Source: Synechococcales cyanobacterium bin31.maxbin.ball.101
Lineage (GTDB): Bacteria; Cyanobacteriota; Cyanobacteriia; Leptolyngbyales; Leptolyngbyaceae
Reading direction: 5' to 3'
DNA: 44,269 nucleotides
Assembly (NCBI GenBank): GCA_013298165.1
Contig: JAAFJU010000026.1
Span: 1-44,269, forward strand
Part shown: one piece after another, positions 8,643 through 16,083 of the stretch
How the letters are laid out: each line of letters opens with the position of its first letter
Position numbering within the stretch: the stretch's first letter is position 1
Notes under the pieces: generated by a model
Seen by the model: only the letters and a program-made list of their open reading frames with translations
Database searches by the model: none
Told to the model about the DNA's origin: nothing
Made by a program: the position numbers and the translations under genes

Positions 8643-8777
8643 CTAATCACTCAATCCAATGACCAGTTCATTGGCTAATTCTCCCCAAAACGTTGAGGCA
8701 ATCAACTCTAGAACCAAATGTGCTGCGCTGTAAAAGAGATTGGTGAATTCAGTTCTTTTAGGTGATGTAAACAACAT
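8643..8777 (-). CDS. Small protein upstream of hpf, 44 aa
   Basis: Minus-strand ORF of 44 codons plus TAG with a good ribosome-binding site (AGGGAG six bases before ATG). The protein starts MLFTSPKRTEFTNLF, continues with an amphipathic/hydrophobic helix (SAAHLVLELIASTFWGEL) and ends in an acidic ELVIGLSD tail. It lies 164 bases upstream of hpf on the same strand and inside what would be the hpf leader if both share a promoter. I do not recognise the family with certainty. Small dark- or stress-related cyanobacterial proteins such as the ATP synthase inhibitor AtpTheta have this size range, but no match is claimed. Confidence 0.65.
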   Translation of the reverse strand: MLFTSPKRTEFTNLFYSAAHLVLELIASTFWGELANELVIGLSD

Positions 8778-8983
8778 AGCATTCTCCCTAACGATGTAGT
8801 GACTAAGTTAAAATCCTTTAGATTCGCGTGATATTTCTTGATGTTCGCAGGGGTGGAAATCTAAGCGATTTGACGCAATGTGTCCTACTAACTATGGTAA
8901 TTTTGAAGTATTGCGAATTTGTATTGATTACCAAACCCCCAGTTTCAAGCCTCAGTCTCAAGCCTCAGCCCTAAACCATACCT
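8778..8983. promoter_or_regulatory. Divergent promoter region, small ORF/hpf versus hisH
   Basis: AT-rich, 206 bases between divergently oriented genes. It should hold the promoters of the 44-aa ORF (and perhaps hpf) on the minus strand and of hisH on the plus strand. No operator was recognised. Just before hisH the plus strand has a duplicated AGCCTCAG motif. Confidence 0.45.
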
Positions 8984-9610
8984 ATGCCCGTCATTGCAGT
9001 CCTAGATTATGATGCTGGAAATTTACACTCTGCCTGTAAGGGTGTAGAAGCCGCAGGTGGAGAAGCGATCGTCACCGATTCAGCCACCGTTCTCGCCCAA
9101 GCCGATGGCATTTTACTGCCCGGTGTGGGCGCTTGGGATCCGACGATGCAAAGTCTCCGATCGCACCAGCTTGAGCAGCCGATCAAGGCTGCGATCGCCT
9201 CAGGCAAGCCCTTTCTGGGCATTTGTATGGGCCTTCAGGTCTTGTTTGAAGGCAGTGATGAAGGCGATGATCCAGGACTCGGCATCATTCCCGGTCAAGT
9301 CCGTAAGTTCCAGCCAGAATCCGGCATTCGCATTCCCCACATGGGCTGGAACCAGCTTCATCTAACCCAACCCCAAGCCCCACTCTGGACCGCTACGCCA
9401 GAAGAAAGCTGGATGTATTTTGTCCACTCCTATCATGTGGTCCCGACAGATAGTACGATCGTCGCCGCCACCATCACCCACGGATCGCAAACGGTCACGG
9501 CAGCGATCGCCCAGAACAATCTCATGGCGGTTCAATTTCATCCCGAAAAGTCCTCAGACTCCGGCATGGCGCTACTGGCAAACTTCGTAAAATTGGCGTC
9601 GTCCAACTAG
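8984..9610 (+). CDS. hisH: Imidazole glycerol phosphate synthase, glutaminase subunit HisH
   Basis: HisH hydrolyses glutamine and channels ammonia to HisF to make imidazole glycerol phosphate and AICAR in histidine synthesis. The 208-aa protein is a standard class I amidotransferase: N-terminal VIAVLDYDAGNLHS, the oxyanion strand LPGVGAW, nucleophile Cys81 in FLGICMGLQ, and His186/Glu188 in FHPEKS. HisF is not in the window. The stop overlaps the stop of the convergent methyltransferase gene by three bases (CTAG). Confidence 0.96.
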   Translation: MPVIAVLDYDAGNLHSACKGVEAAGGEAIVTDSATVLAQADGILLPGVGAWDPTMQSLRSHQLEQPIKAAIASGKPFLGICMGLQVLFEGSDEGDDPGLGIIPGQVRKFQPESGIRIPHMGWNQLHLTQPQAPLWTATPEESWMYFVHSYHVVPTDSTIVAATITHGSQTVTAAIAQNNLMAVQFHPEKSSDSGMALLANFVKLASSN

Positions 9611-10356
9611 CGTTTCTCAGAAAGCCTGTCGATCGTCCGATCGATGCTAGCCCGAATGTTATGAATCAAATATAAGTCTTCCGCCGCAAGTCGAGCCAAG
9701 GCTTTGATCACATAAGTTTGGGCGCGATCGTTCAGACCAATGCGCTGCATCAGTTGCAATGTAGAATCTTTTAGGCTGGCATATTGGGGCGTGGGCATCG
9801 GTTCACGATTCAATCTTTGATCCTTAATTTGCACCGTCGTCTGCGCCTCCGAAAAGACAAAACTAAACACCATCACTGCCTGCGCCAGATTCAGCGACGG
9901 ATAGGTACAGCTTTGGGGAATGGTCGTGAGCAAATCGCACATCGCAATATCCTGACGGCTCAGACCCGATCGTTCTCCCCCAAACACCAACGCCACTCGG
10001 GTTACAGCTTCGCCCTTCGATCGCAACACCTCAGGCAACTCGCGAATCGAAACATAGTGATGTTTTTCCAATCGATGCCTTGCCGTGGTCGCACAAGCTA
10101 AATCAATATCGTGCAGCGCAGCCGACAGATCATCATAGACCTTAGCCTCTTCCAAAATATGCTGTGAACCATGGGCCAAAACCCGAGCCTTCTCCCCCAA
10201 ATGATCGGTTTTGGGTCTGACAAATCGCAAATCGGAATGCCCCATCGTGTTCATAGCCCGAGCCGCCGCACCAATATTGGCGGCTTCTTCGGGTTCAACA
10301 AGGACAAAGGAAAACTGAATCACAGCAATCAATAGAAGCAATTTATCAATGCTCAT
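9607..10356 (-). CDS. TrmJ-like tRNA (cytidine/uridine-2'-O-)-methyltransferase
   Basis: SPOUT (TrmH/SpoU superfamily) RNA 2'-O-methyltransferase, about 250 aa; the order of motifs resembles TrmJ, which modifies tRNA position 32. Visible features are the N-terminal FVLVEPEEAANIGAAARAM (motif 1 with Asn/Gly/Ala/Arg), LVFGGERSGLS (motif 2) and the knot-forming SLNLAQAVMVFSFV (motif 3). A helical C-terminal extension of about 80 residues is typical of TrmJ. The start is uncertain: ATG 10356, ATG 10389 or GTG 10323 are all in frame, and the last gives the usual short N-terminus. The substrate cannot be deduced. Confidence 0.88.
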   Translation of the reverse strand: MSIDKLLLLIAVIQFSFVLVEPEEAANIGAAARAMNTMGHSDLRFVRPKTDHLGEKARVLAHGSQHILEEAKVYDDLSAALHDIDLACATTARHRLEKHHYVSIRELPEVLRSKGEAVTRVALVFGGERSGLSRQDIAMCDLLTTIPQSCTYPSLNLAQAVMVFSFVFSEAQTTVQIKDQRLNREPMPTPQYASLKDSTLQLMQRIGLNDRAQTYVIKALARLAAEDLYLIHNIRASIDRTIDRLSEKR

Positions 10357-10392
10357 CATAGCAGCCCAAATCATTCCTACTCCCCGCAAAAC

Positions 10393-10430
10393 AAATAACC
10401 GCCGTCCTGAATTCAGAACGGCGGTTATTT
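10393..10430 (-). terminator. Hairpin after the Bax-inhibitor-1 gene
   Basis: Perfect 13-base arms (10393-10405 and 10418-10430, AAATAACCGCCGT type) with a 12-base loop. The A-rich base makes it usable in both directions, and on the minus strand GTTTTGC follows. It most likely ends the minus-strand transcript of 10499-11221. Confidence 0.65.
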
Positions 10431-10445
10431 GGATCGGTTATTTAG

Positions 10446-10493
10446 ATTTCAAGATATTTGAATTTCAAGATGTTTGAATTTCAAGATATTTGA
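10446..10493. repeat. Three tandem 16-bp repeats
   Basis: Unit ATTTCAAGATATTTGA occurs three times head to tail, with one A-to-G difference in the middle copy. It lies just downstream of the Bax-inhibitor-1 stop and next to the terminator hairpin. Confidence 0.85.
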
Positions 10494-10498
10494 AGATC

Positions 10499-11221
10499 CT
10501 AGTCGCGCCCCGTCAACTCCATCACAATGCTCAACACATACCAAAACAGCAGTGCCACCGACGCAAAGAGTTCTAACGAAGCTGCCACATATTGATGCTT
10601 CTCATAGTTGTGCATCACCTTCGAGGTGTCATACAAAATCGCCGCCGATGCAAAAATCACCATCGCCGCCGAGAAGATCATCCCTAGATTAAAGCCAAAG
10701 ATGATACTGCTAACAATCAAACCCAGAGCCACAAAGCCCGCAATCTGAAGAATCCCACCCAGAAAGGAGAAATCCTTCTTCGTGGTAAAAACGATCGTCG
10801 TCAATCCAGCAAAGAGACCGATCGTCATCACCGCCGCCGTCGGAATCACATTGGGACCGACTCGACCCGCTAGCCACAGCAGCGGCATAAAAATAATCGC
10901 CTCCGCCACCACATAGATTCCAAGCCCCGTGTACTGCGTCTGTTGGCTCGCCTTAGCCGTCAGTTCTCGCGCCATCCAGCCCAACAGCGCAAAGCCACCG
11001 ATAATCGCCAGCCACCCTAAGCGATTACTCAGCATCGCCCGAGAGATCGACTCTGCAATTCCAGTCGTAAAAAACAACATCTCTAGGGCAATAAAGCCAC
11101 CCACAGCCCCAGCGAGATGTGCGTAGGTATTGCGGATAAACTCAGCCCGTTCACTGGGACGTAACTCAGAAACACTTTGCATACGTTGCATCCTCTCTAC
11201 GGAATCTACAAAAATTGACAC
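10499..11221 (-). CDS. Bax inhibitor-1/YccA family membrane protein
   Basis: Integral membrane protein of 240 aa from the TMBIM/BI-1 family, whose bacterial members include pH-sensitive calcium leak channels and YccA, a modulator of FtsH. Seven hydrophobic helices can be traced, beginning with HLAGAVGGFIALEMLFF (about 36-52) and ending with LELFASVALLFWYVLSIV. The conserved SAAMVIFASAAILYDTSKVMHN segment near the C-terminus contains the family Asp/Ser cluster. ATG at 11221 is assumed; M11 (MQRMQS) is an alternative. Single gene, with a hairpin after it. Confidence 0.9.
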   Translation of the reverse strand: MSIFVDSVERMQRMQSVSELRPSERAEFIRNTYAHLAGAVGGFIALEMLFFTTGIAESISRAMLSNRLGWLAIIGGFALLGWMARELTAKASQQTQYTGLGIYVVAEAIIFMPLLWLAGRVGPNVIPTAAVMTIGLFAGLTTIVFTTKKDFSFLGGILQIAGFVALGLIVSSIIFGFNLGMIFSAAMVIFASAAILYDTSKVMHNYEKHQYVAASLELFASVALLFWYVLSIVMELTGRD

Positions 11222-11328
11222 TAAAAGCTCATAATTGCTACCAATCTAACGAACTTATGCAAAAACGTCCTTAAGTAAAAGTACAGGTTTCAACCCGAAC
11301 AATCTTCCCTAACTGAACAGTCTTCGCA

Positions 11329-11358
11329 GGCTGAGCGGAGTCGTTCGCGAAGCGTTGC
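11329..11358. repeat. Intergenic copy of repeat family B (30-bp core)
   Basis: The 30-base core running from GGCTGAGCGG to GAAGCGTTGC matches, on this strand, the reverse complement of the two 50-bp copies at 23189-23238 and 23261-23310. Here it lies between the Bax-inhibitor-1 and DUF937 genes. Directly after it, GCGTTGC-GTCA-GCAACGC adds a small hairpin. Confidence 0.9.
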
Positions 11359-11464
11359 GTCAGCAACGCCTAAACCCAATCCGTCAAGACCGAAACTTGC
11401 ACGATCGGATTCCCGCGATAAAATAGCGCAGAACGTCTATTTTTTATTTAAAGTGTGATTTCCC

Positions 11465-11980
11465 ATGAGTCTTTTTGATCAAATCCTCGGCGCGGTAAAT
11501 AATCCTGAGCAACAAGGCTCCCTGGATCAACTCGGCGGTCTCGTCAACATGGCTCAACAGGTCAGTGGCCAAAACGGCATGGACCCCGCCATGATGCAAA
11601 CCGTCATGTCCATGCTGGGCGGCACTGTGCAATCCGGACTCCAAAATCACAGCGAATCCAACGGCATCGATGCCACCCAAAGCCTCGTGCAACAGCTTGG
11701 GTCTACGGCCAGCGCTAACCCCGACGCGATCGCCTCCCTCATTCCCCCAGAAATCCAACAGCAGGTCTGTGGTGCGATCGCTCAGCGGACCGGACTCGAT
11801 GCGGGCCTTGTGCAAGGGATGCTGCCCAGCCTGATTCCGGTTGCCATGAATATGCTCCAAGGCGGCGCGACCAGCAGTGGAAATCCTCTCTTAAATATGT
11901 TTCTAGACAAAAATCACGACGGTCAACTCGACATGGGCGATGCCATGGGACTGGCCATGCAATTCATGCAAAATCGCTAG
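11465..11980 (+). CDS. DUF937 family protein
   Basis: Protein of 171 aa beginning MSLFDQILGAVNN, typical of DUF937 (YidB-like) proteins of unknown role. It is rich in Gln, Met, Asn and Gly. Alternating helices carry LGGLVNMAQQVSGQNG, PEIQQQVCGAIAQRTGLDAGLVQGML and LIPVAMNMLQGG. Near the C-terminus a single EF-hand-like loop, DKNHDGQLDMGDAM, may bind calcium; one isolated loop is common in this family. No signal peptide. It converges on the RRM gene. Confidence 0.85.
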   Translation: MSLFDQILGAVNNPEQQGSLDQLGGLVNMAQQVSGQNGMDPAMMQTVMSMLGGTVQSGLQNHSESNGIDATQSLVQQLGSTASANPDAIASLIPPEIQQQVCGAIAQRTGLDAGLVQGMLPSLIPVAMNMLQGGATSSGNPLLNMFLDKNHDGQLDMGDAMGLAMQFMQNR

Positions 11981-11993
11981 TAGACAGCAAAAT

Positions 11994-12023
11994 TTGGGGT
12001 GCGGCAGCTTAAGCCTTACCCCA
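11994..12023. terminator. Hairpin between DUF937 and rbp genes
   Basis: TTGGGGT and ACCCCAA arms flank GCGGCAGCTTAAGCCTT, which can itself pair in part (GGC/GCC). It lies in the spacer of two convergent genes. No long T-run follows, so function is tentative. Confidence 0.35.
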
Positions 12024-12108
12024 ACTCACATTCCAATAAGCCCCATTAGAAGAACAGGGGCATATAAGGGTCAAACAACTGAAAAACAGAAAGGCTCAGA
12101 CCAAACCC

Positions 12109-12360
12109 TTAACGAGGATCCTTAGGCTTGGCCTTATTGACCTTGAGGACGCGCCCCATCCACTCTGCACCATCTAGCTTCGCGATCGCAGCATCTTCCT
12201 CTGCGTCCGACTCTAGATCCACAAAGGCGAAACCGCGCTTTTTGCCTGTTTCTCGGTCCATGGGTAGACTGACACGCTTAACCGCGCCATACTCCCCAAA
12301 CACTTCACGGACATCCTCTTCGGTTGCCTGGAAGGACAAATTGCCGACGTAAATAGCCAC
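12109..12360 (-). CDS. RRM-domain RNA-binding protein (cyanobacterial Rbp)
   Basis: Single RNA-recognition motif protein of 83 aa, like the cold-inducible Rbp family of cyanobacteria. RNP2 (IYVGNLSF, residues 3-10) and RNP1 (KRGFAFVDL, about 42-50) are intact, followed by the second helix (EDAAIAKLDGAEWMGRVLKVN) and a short basic Pro-rich tail. Initiation is at GTG (12360) with GGAGAG upstream; the family N-terminus MAIYVGN supports this. There is no long Gly-rich tail, so this is the short type. A long upstream AT-rich region could be a leader. Confidence 0.93.
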   Translation of the reverse strand: MAIYVGNLSFQATEEDVREVFGEYGAVKRVSLPMDRETGKKRGFAFVDLESDAEEDAAIAKLDGAEWMGRVLKVNKAKPKDPR

Positions 12361-12792
12361 AGTGCTCTCCGTATCCTATGAAATCTTATGGATCAAACTT
12401 GCAGTCTTCTTAAATATAGAGAGTCTCAGTTGCGAGAGTTCTAACGGTGAAAAATTCCAAATCAGAATGTCTCCAACCTTTAGAGAATCTCAAATCCAAG
12501 AAACGACAATCTTTTAATCGCTGCATGTCTGCTCTCATTATAGCGAACTAATTTCATCAAGGAAACGGGAAAGCATAGAAAGACCTCACATCAAATCCTT
12601 GATCCGACTCACCCAAACCGATTCGACCCTGATCCCAACCCCCAAAAGTCATGATAGAGACCGCAATTAAAGCGGGTTAAGGACAGAAATCAGAAGAGAA
12701 TCTTCTTTCTTCTCGTCAAATTATTCTTTTCTTAACCTCTCCTTTAAAATAACCAGGTAGGTTAATGGGTAACGTTCGATACCGAAACTTTT
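12361..12792. promoter_or_regulatory. Divergent regulatory region, rbp versus pstS, with possible Pho boxes
   Basis: No gene seen in 432 bases. Two places resemble the cyanobacterial SphR/PhoB direct repeats (PyTTAACC-like octamers spaced by three bases). At 12731-12749 CTTAACCT-CTC-CTTTAAAA is one good and one partial unit, and AGGTTAAT follows in reverse. At about 12666-12681 the reverse strand reads CTTAACCCGCTTTAAT. Phosphate control of pstS is expected from family knowledge; the boxes are imperfect. Confidence 0.4.
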
Positions 12793-13914
12793 ATGACTTT
12801 CTCTTCTCGTCTGCTTAATTCCCTATCTGTCTCTAAAGTAGCTGCCATCCTCCCGGTTGGTGTTGCCCTGTCCCTCGGTATCGTGGCTTGCTCTCCTCAG
12901 ACAACCACAACGCCCCCTGGTGCAGCAAAGACTGAAACCAAGGCTGAAGCACCCGCTGCTACGGGTGGTAAGACGATCGCCCTTTCCGGCGCAGGCGCAA
13001 CAGCTCCAAACCCCTTGTACCAAGCTTGGTTTGCAGCTTACAACAAGAAAAATCCTAATACTCAAATTAGCTATCAGTCCGTGGGGAGTGGCGCAGGCGT
13101 CAAACAGTTCCTCGCTCAAACCGTAGACTTCGGCGCGACCGATTCTGCTCTGAAATCTGAAGAGCGTGAAAAATTCCCTGCTGCTGCGGGTAAGCCGATT
13201 CAAGTGCCTTCGACGGGCTTGTTCGTGGTCTTTGCCTACAACCTTGACGGCGTCAAGGATCTAAAACTCTCTCGCGAATCCTACTGTGGCATCGTCGATG
13301 GATCCATCAAAAAGTGGAACGACGAAAAAATCAAGAAGGACAACCCTTCGGCGACCTTGCCCGACACCGATGTCACCTTCGTCCACCGATCGGACGGCAG
13401 TGGTACCACCTCCATCTTCACAAAACACCTCGTCAAAGCTTGCCCTAACTGGAAAGCAGGTGCTGACAAGTCTGTGGAATGGCCCACCGGAACAGGTGCA
13501 AAGGGTAACGAAGGCGTAACCGCACAGTTGCAGCAGACCAAAGGCGCGATCGGCTACACCGAGTTCTCCAATGCGAAAAGTGCCAACTTGACCATGGCAT
13601 CACTGCAAAATAAAGCAGGTGAGTTCGTGGTTCCATCCCCTGAAAGCGCTGCAAAAGCGTTGTCTGGCGTCACGATCCCTGAAGACTTCGCAGTCTCCAT
13701 CCCCGATCCTGAAGCAAAAGACGCTTACCCGATCGTCAGCTTGACCTGGTTGTTGTTCTACAGCACGCCTAAAGATGCCGCCAAGGGCGATGCGCTGAAG
13801 AGCTTCACCAAGTGGGCATTAACGGAAGGCAAACCATTGGCAACTGAATTGGGCTATATCCCCCTGCCTGAAGAAGTCGTCACCAAAGTGACTGCTGCTC
13901 TAGATGCTAAATAA
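12793..13914 (+). CDS. pstS: Phosphate ABC transporter substrate-binding lipoprotein PstS
   Basis: PstS binds inorganic phosphate outside the cytoplasmic membrane and delivers it to PstCA. The 373-aa precursor has a lipoprotein signal with lipobox ending at Cys33 (GIVAC), then a Thr/Pro/Ala-rich tether. The mature part begins LSGAGATAPNPLYQAW and carries phosphate-site segments VGSGAG, DFGATDSAL and HRSDGSGTTSIF. It heads the pst operon. A strong hairpin after its stop would favour PstS over the downstream permease subunits. Confidence 0.96.
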   Translation: MTFSSRLLNSLSVSKVAAILPVGVALSLGIVACSPQTTTTPPGAAKTETKAEAPAATGGKTIALSGAGATAPNPLYQAWFAAYNKKNPNTQISYQSVGSGAGVKQFLAQTVDFGATDSALKSEEREKFPAAAGKPIQVPSTGLFVVFAYNLDGVKDLKLSRESYCGIVDGSIKKWNDEKIKKDNPSATLPDTDVTFVHRSDGSGTTSIFTKHLVKACPNWKAGADKSVEWPTGTGAKGNEGVTAQLQQTKGAIGYTEFSNAKSANLTMASLQNKAGEFVVPSPESAAKALSGVTIPEDFAVSIPDPEAKDAYPIVSLTWLLFYSTPKDAAKGDALKSFTKWALTEGKPLATELGYIPLPEEVVTKVTAALDAK

Positions 13915-13970
13915 ATCGAGACTGGATTCCATCGCTATCTAGCAATAGAGTCCCCTCACGACACCCCCTG

Positions 13971-14013
13971 AATTCGATGGATTGGAGCATATCGCTAACC
14001 GATCCATCGAATT
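13971..14013 (+). terminator. Hairpin between pstS and pstC
   Basis: Arms 13971-13985 and 13999-14013 pair over 15 bases with one mismatch around a 13-base loop, and the 3' arm is followed by TTCTCT. It may act as a partial terminator or as a 3'-end stabiliser of pstS mRNA. Confidence 0.6.
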
Positions 14014-14121
14014 TTCTCTACATATCTTGATTAATCTGTACGATCTGCTTTAGTGTGTAATCGTTTTGGTGTATCGAAAGTAACGGCTGGGTCCTTGTAA
14101 CATTCCCTTTGGAATTAAATT

Positions 14122-15075
14122 ATGGCAGTTTCGCCGAACCGAGAATTGGAACCGATGAAGCGCGATCGAACCCCCTTCGCGCGTAACTTAGATACGGCCT
14201 TCGTCTGGCTGACCGGAGGATTTGCCGGGTTGATCGCCTTGCTGTTGATTGCGATCGCCGTACGGGTGGGCGTTGATGCCAGTCCAGCCATGGCGAAGTT
14301 TGGGTTAGGATTTTTGTTTGAAAGTCGTTGGAATCCCGTCACGGATGTTTATTCAGCGTTTCCTCAGATCTATGGAACCCTGGTTAGCTCGTTTTTGGCG
14401 CTTTTTTTGGCGGTGCCGATCGGACTGGGCGTTGCTATTTTCTTGAGCGAAGACTTCATTCCGGCCAAGATTCAACGTCCTGTGGTCTTTTTGATTGAAC
14501 TCTTGGCGGCCATTCCCAGCGTAGTCTATGGACTCTGGGGCATTTTCGTCTTGATTCCAATCTTGCGGGATCTCGGAAAGGGCATTCATCAAAGCTTAGG
14601 TTGGCTGCCGTTGTTTTCAACTTCGCCATCGGGTCCAGGGATGTACGTCGCAGGCATTATTCTCGGCATTATGATTCTGCCGATTATTACCGCGATCGCC
14701 CGTGATGCCCTAGTCGCCGTCCCCATCGAACTGCGTCAAGCCGCCTACGGACTTGGAGCCACCCGGTGGGAAACCATTTTACAAATCATCGTCCCTGCGG
14801 CCTTTTCAGGTATTGTGGGTGGAATTATGTTGGCCCTCGGTCGTGCTATGGGAGAAACCATGGCGGTCACGATGGTGATCGGGAATGCGAACAAGGCGAA
14901 TATTTCATTGTTTGATCAGGGTTCTACGGTGTCTTCGCTATTGGCAAATCAATTTGCTGAGGCGAGTGGACTTCAGGTGGCGTCGCTAATGTATGCGGCG
15001 ATCGTCCTCTTTGTCTTGACCTTAATTGTCAACATTCTGGCCCAAGTGGTCGTGAAGCGCGTCAACCGGATCTAA
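14122..15075 (+). CDS. pstC: Phosphate ABC transporter permease PstC
   Basis: Inner-membrane permease of 317 aa that forms the phosphate channel together with PstA. About six membrane helices can be followed, starting with FVWLTGGFAGLIALLLIAIAV (about 27-47). The MetI-type EAA loop reads ELRQAAYGLGATRWE about three quarters along. The MGETMAVTMVIG segment is typical of PstC. It begins 207 bases after pstS, past the hairpin, and is followed by pstA after 23 bases. Confidence 0.95.
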   Translation: MAVSPNRELEPMKRDRTPFARNLDTAFVWLTGGFAGLIALLLIAIAVRVGVDASPAMAKFGLGFLFESRWNPVTDVYSAFPQIYGTLVSSFLALFLAVPIGLGVAIFLSEDFIPAKIQRPVVFLIELLAAIPSVVYGLWGIFVLIPILRDLGKGIHQSLGWLPLFSTSPSGPGMYVAGIILGIMILPIITAIARDALVAVPIELRQAAYGLGATRWETILQIIVPAAFSGIVGGIMLALGRAMGETMAVTMVIGNANKANISLFDQGSTVSSLLANQFAEASGLQVASLMYAAIVLFVLTLIVNILAQVVVKRVNRI

Positions 15076-15098
15076 ACCCTCTCCGAAATTCAATTCCT

Positions 15099-16004
15099 AT
15101 GAATTCAAATCCTTCTCCAACCATTGACGATGTCTCCAGCACCAGTCCCTTAATCAAACGTCTCCAGCGACAACCGTCGTCGCCCCGGACTTTGTTTAAT
15201 TCCTTCATGACCGGGCTAGTGTTTGTCTGTGCAGCCTGCGCGATTATTCCGCTCTTTGCGGTGCTTTGGTATGTGATCTCCCAAGGTGGAGCCAGACTCA
15301 GCACCGATCTGTTTACCCAGCTTCCCCCAGCCGCCAACGTCCTTAAGGGTGGCGGTTTTGGGAATGCTTTCATTGGGACTCTGACGACCGTGGGCATTGG
15401 CAGCGCGATCGCCATTCCCTGCGGAATTTTGGCCGCTATCTTTCTGTCGGAGTTTGCGAAAGGAACTCGGTTGGCGGACTGGATTGGGTTTTTAACGAAC
15501 GTACTTAGCGGGGTGCCCTCGATCGTCGTCGGCGTGTTCGCTTACTCCACGGTCGTCCTAACCACCGGAGGCTTCTCCGCTGTAGCGGGAGGATTTGCCT
15601 TGGCCGTTCTGATGTTGCCGATTATCGTCCGCACCGCAACAGAAGCCTTAGCCCTGGTTCCACAAGAATCGCGCCAAGCCGCAGTCGGACTTGGGGCAAC
15701 CAGATTTCAGACCGTAGCGCGGGTGGTTTTGCCTGCAGCGCTGCCGCCGATTTTGACCGGGGTGATGCTAGCAGTGGCAAGAGCTTCGGGCGAAACTGCA
15801 CCGCTGATTTTTACCGCATTGTTTAAAAATTTCTGGGCCGATGGCGTCTGGGAACCGACCGCCACGCTATCCGTGCTGGTCTTTAACTTTGCCACAACTC
15901 CATACAAAAATCAGCAGGAGCTGGCAGCGGCTGGATCCTTGATTTTGGTTCTCATGGTTCTCACGGCCAGCATCCTGTCCCGACTGGTTGTAAAACGCCA
16001 ATAG
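15099..16004 (+). CDS. pstA: Phosphate ABC transporter permease PstA
   Basis: Second permease subunit, 301 aa, with about six membrane helices. A cytoplasmic N-terminus of some 30 residues is followed by LFNSFMTGLVFVCAACAIIPLFAVLWYVI. The coupling EAA loop reads ESRQAAVGLGATRFQ, and the ARASGETAPLIFTALF segment matches PstA. It lies close to pstC, so the two are surely co-transcribed, and is separated from pstB by 79 bases. Confidence 0.95.
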   Translation: MNSNPSPTIDDVSSTSPLIKRLQRQPSSPRTLFNSFMTGLVFVCAACAIIPLFAVLWYVISQGGARLSTDLFTQLPPAANVLKGGGFGNAFIGTLTTVGIGSAIAIPCGILAAIFLSEFAKGTRLADWIGFLTNVLSGVPSIVVGVFAYSTVVLTTGGFSAVAGGFALAVLMLPIIVRTATEALALVPQESRQAAVGLGATRFQTVARVVLPAALPPILTGVMLAVARASGETAPLIFTALFKNFWADGVWEPTATLSVLVFNFATTPYKNQQELAAAGSLILVLMVLTASILSRLVVKRQ

Positions 16005-16083
16005 GCGCGAGTCAGCGCAAATAGGCGATCGGGTTTGATGGTCAGGCACAAAATTTTTACGTTAACTCAAGGTTAAGCAACTT

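Noticed and set aside
8659..8733. Plus-strand 24-codon ORF opposite the 44-aa gene
   Set aside because: No ribosome-binding site, and the minus-strand ORF has much better coding features.
10474..10692. Short plus-strand ORF antisense to the Bax-inhibitor-1 gene
   Set aside because: It starts in the 16-bp tandem repeats and runs antisense to membrane helices. Not protein-like.
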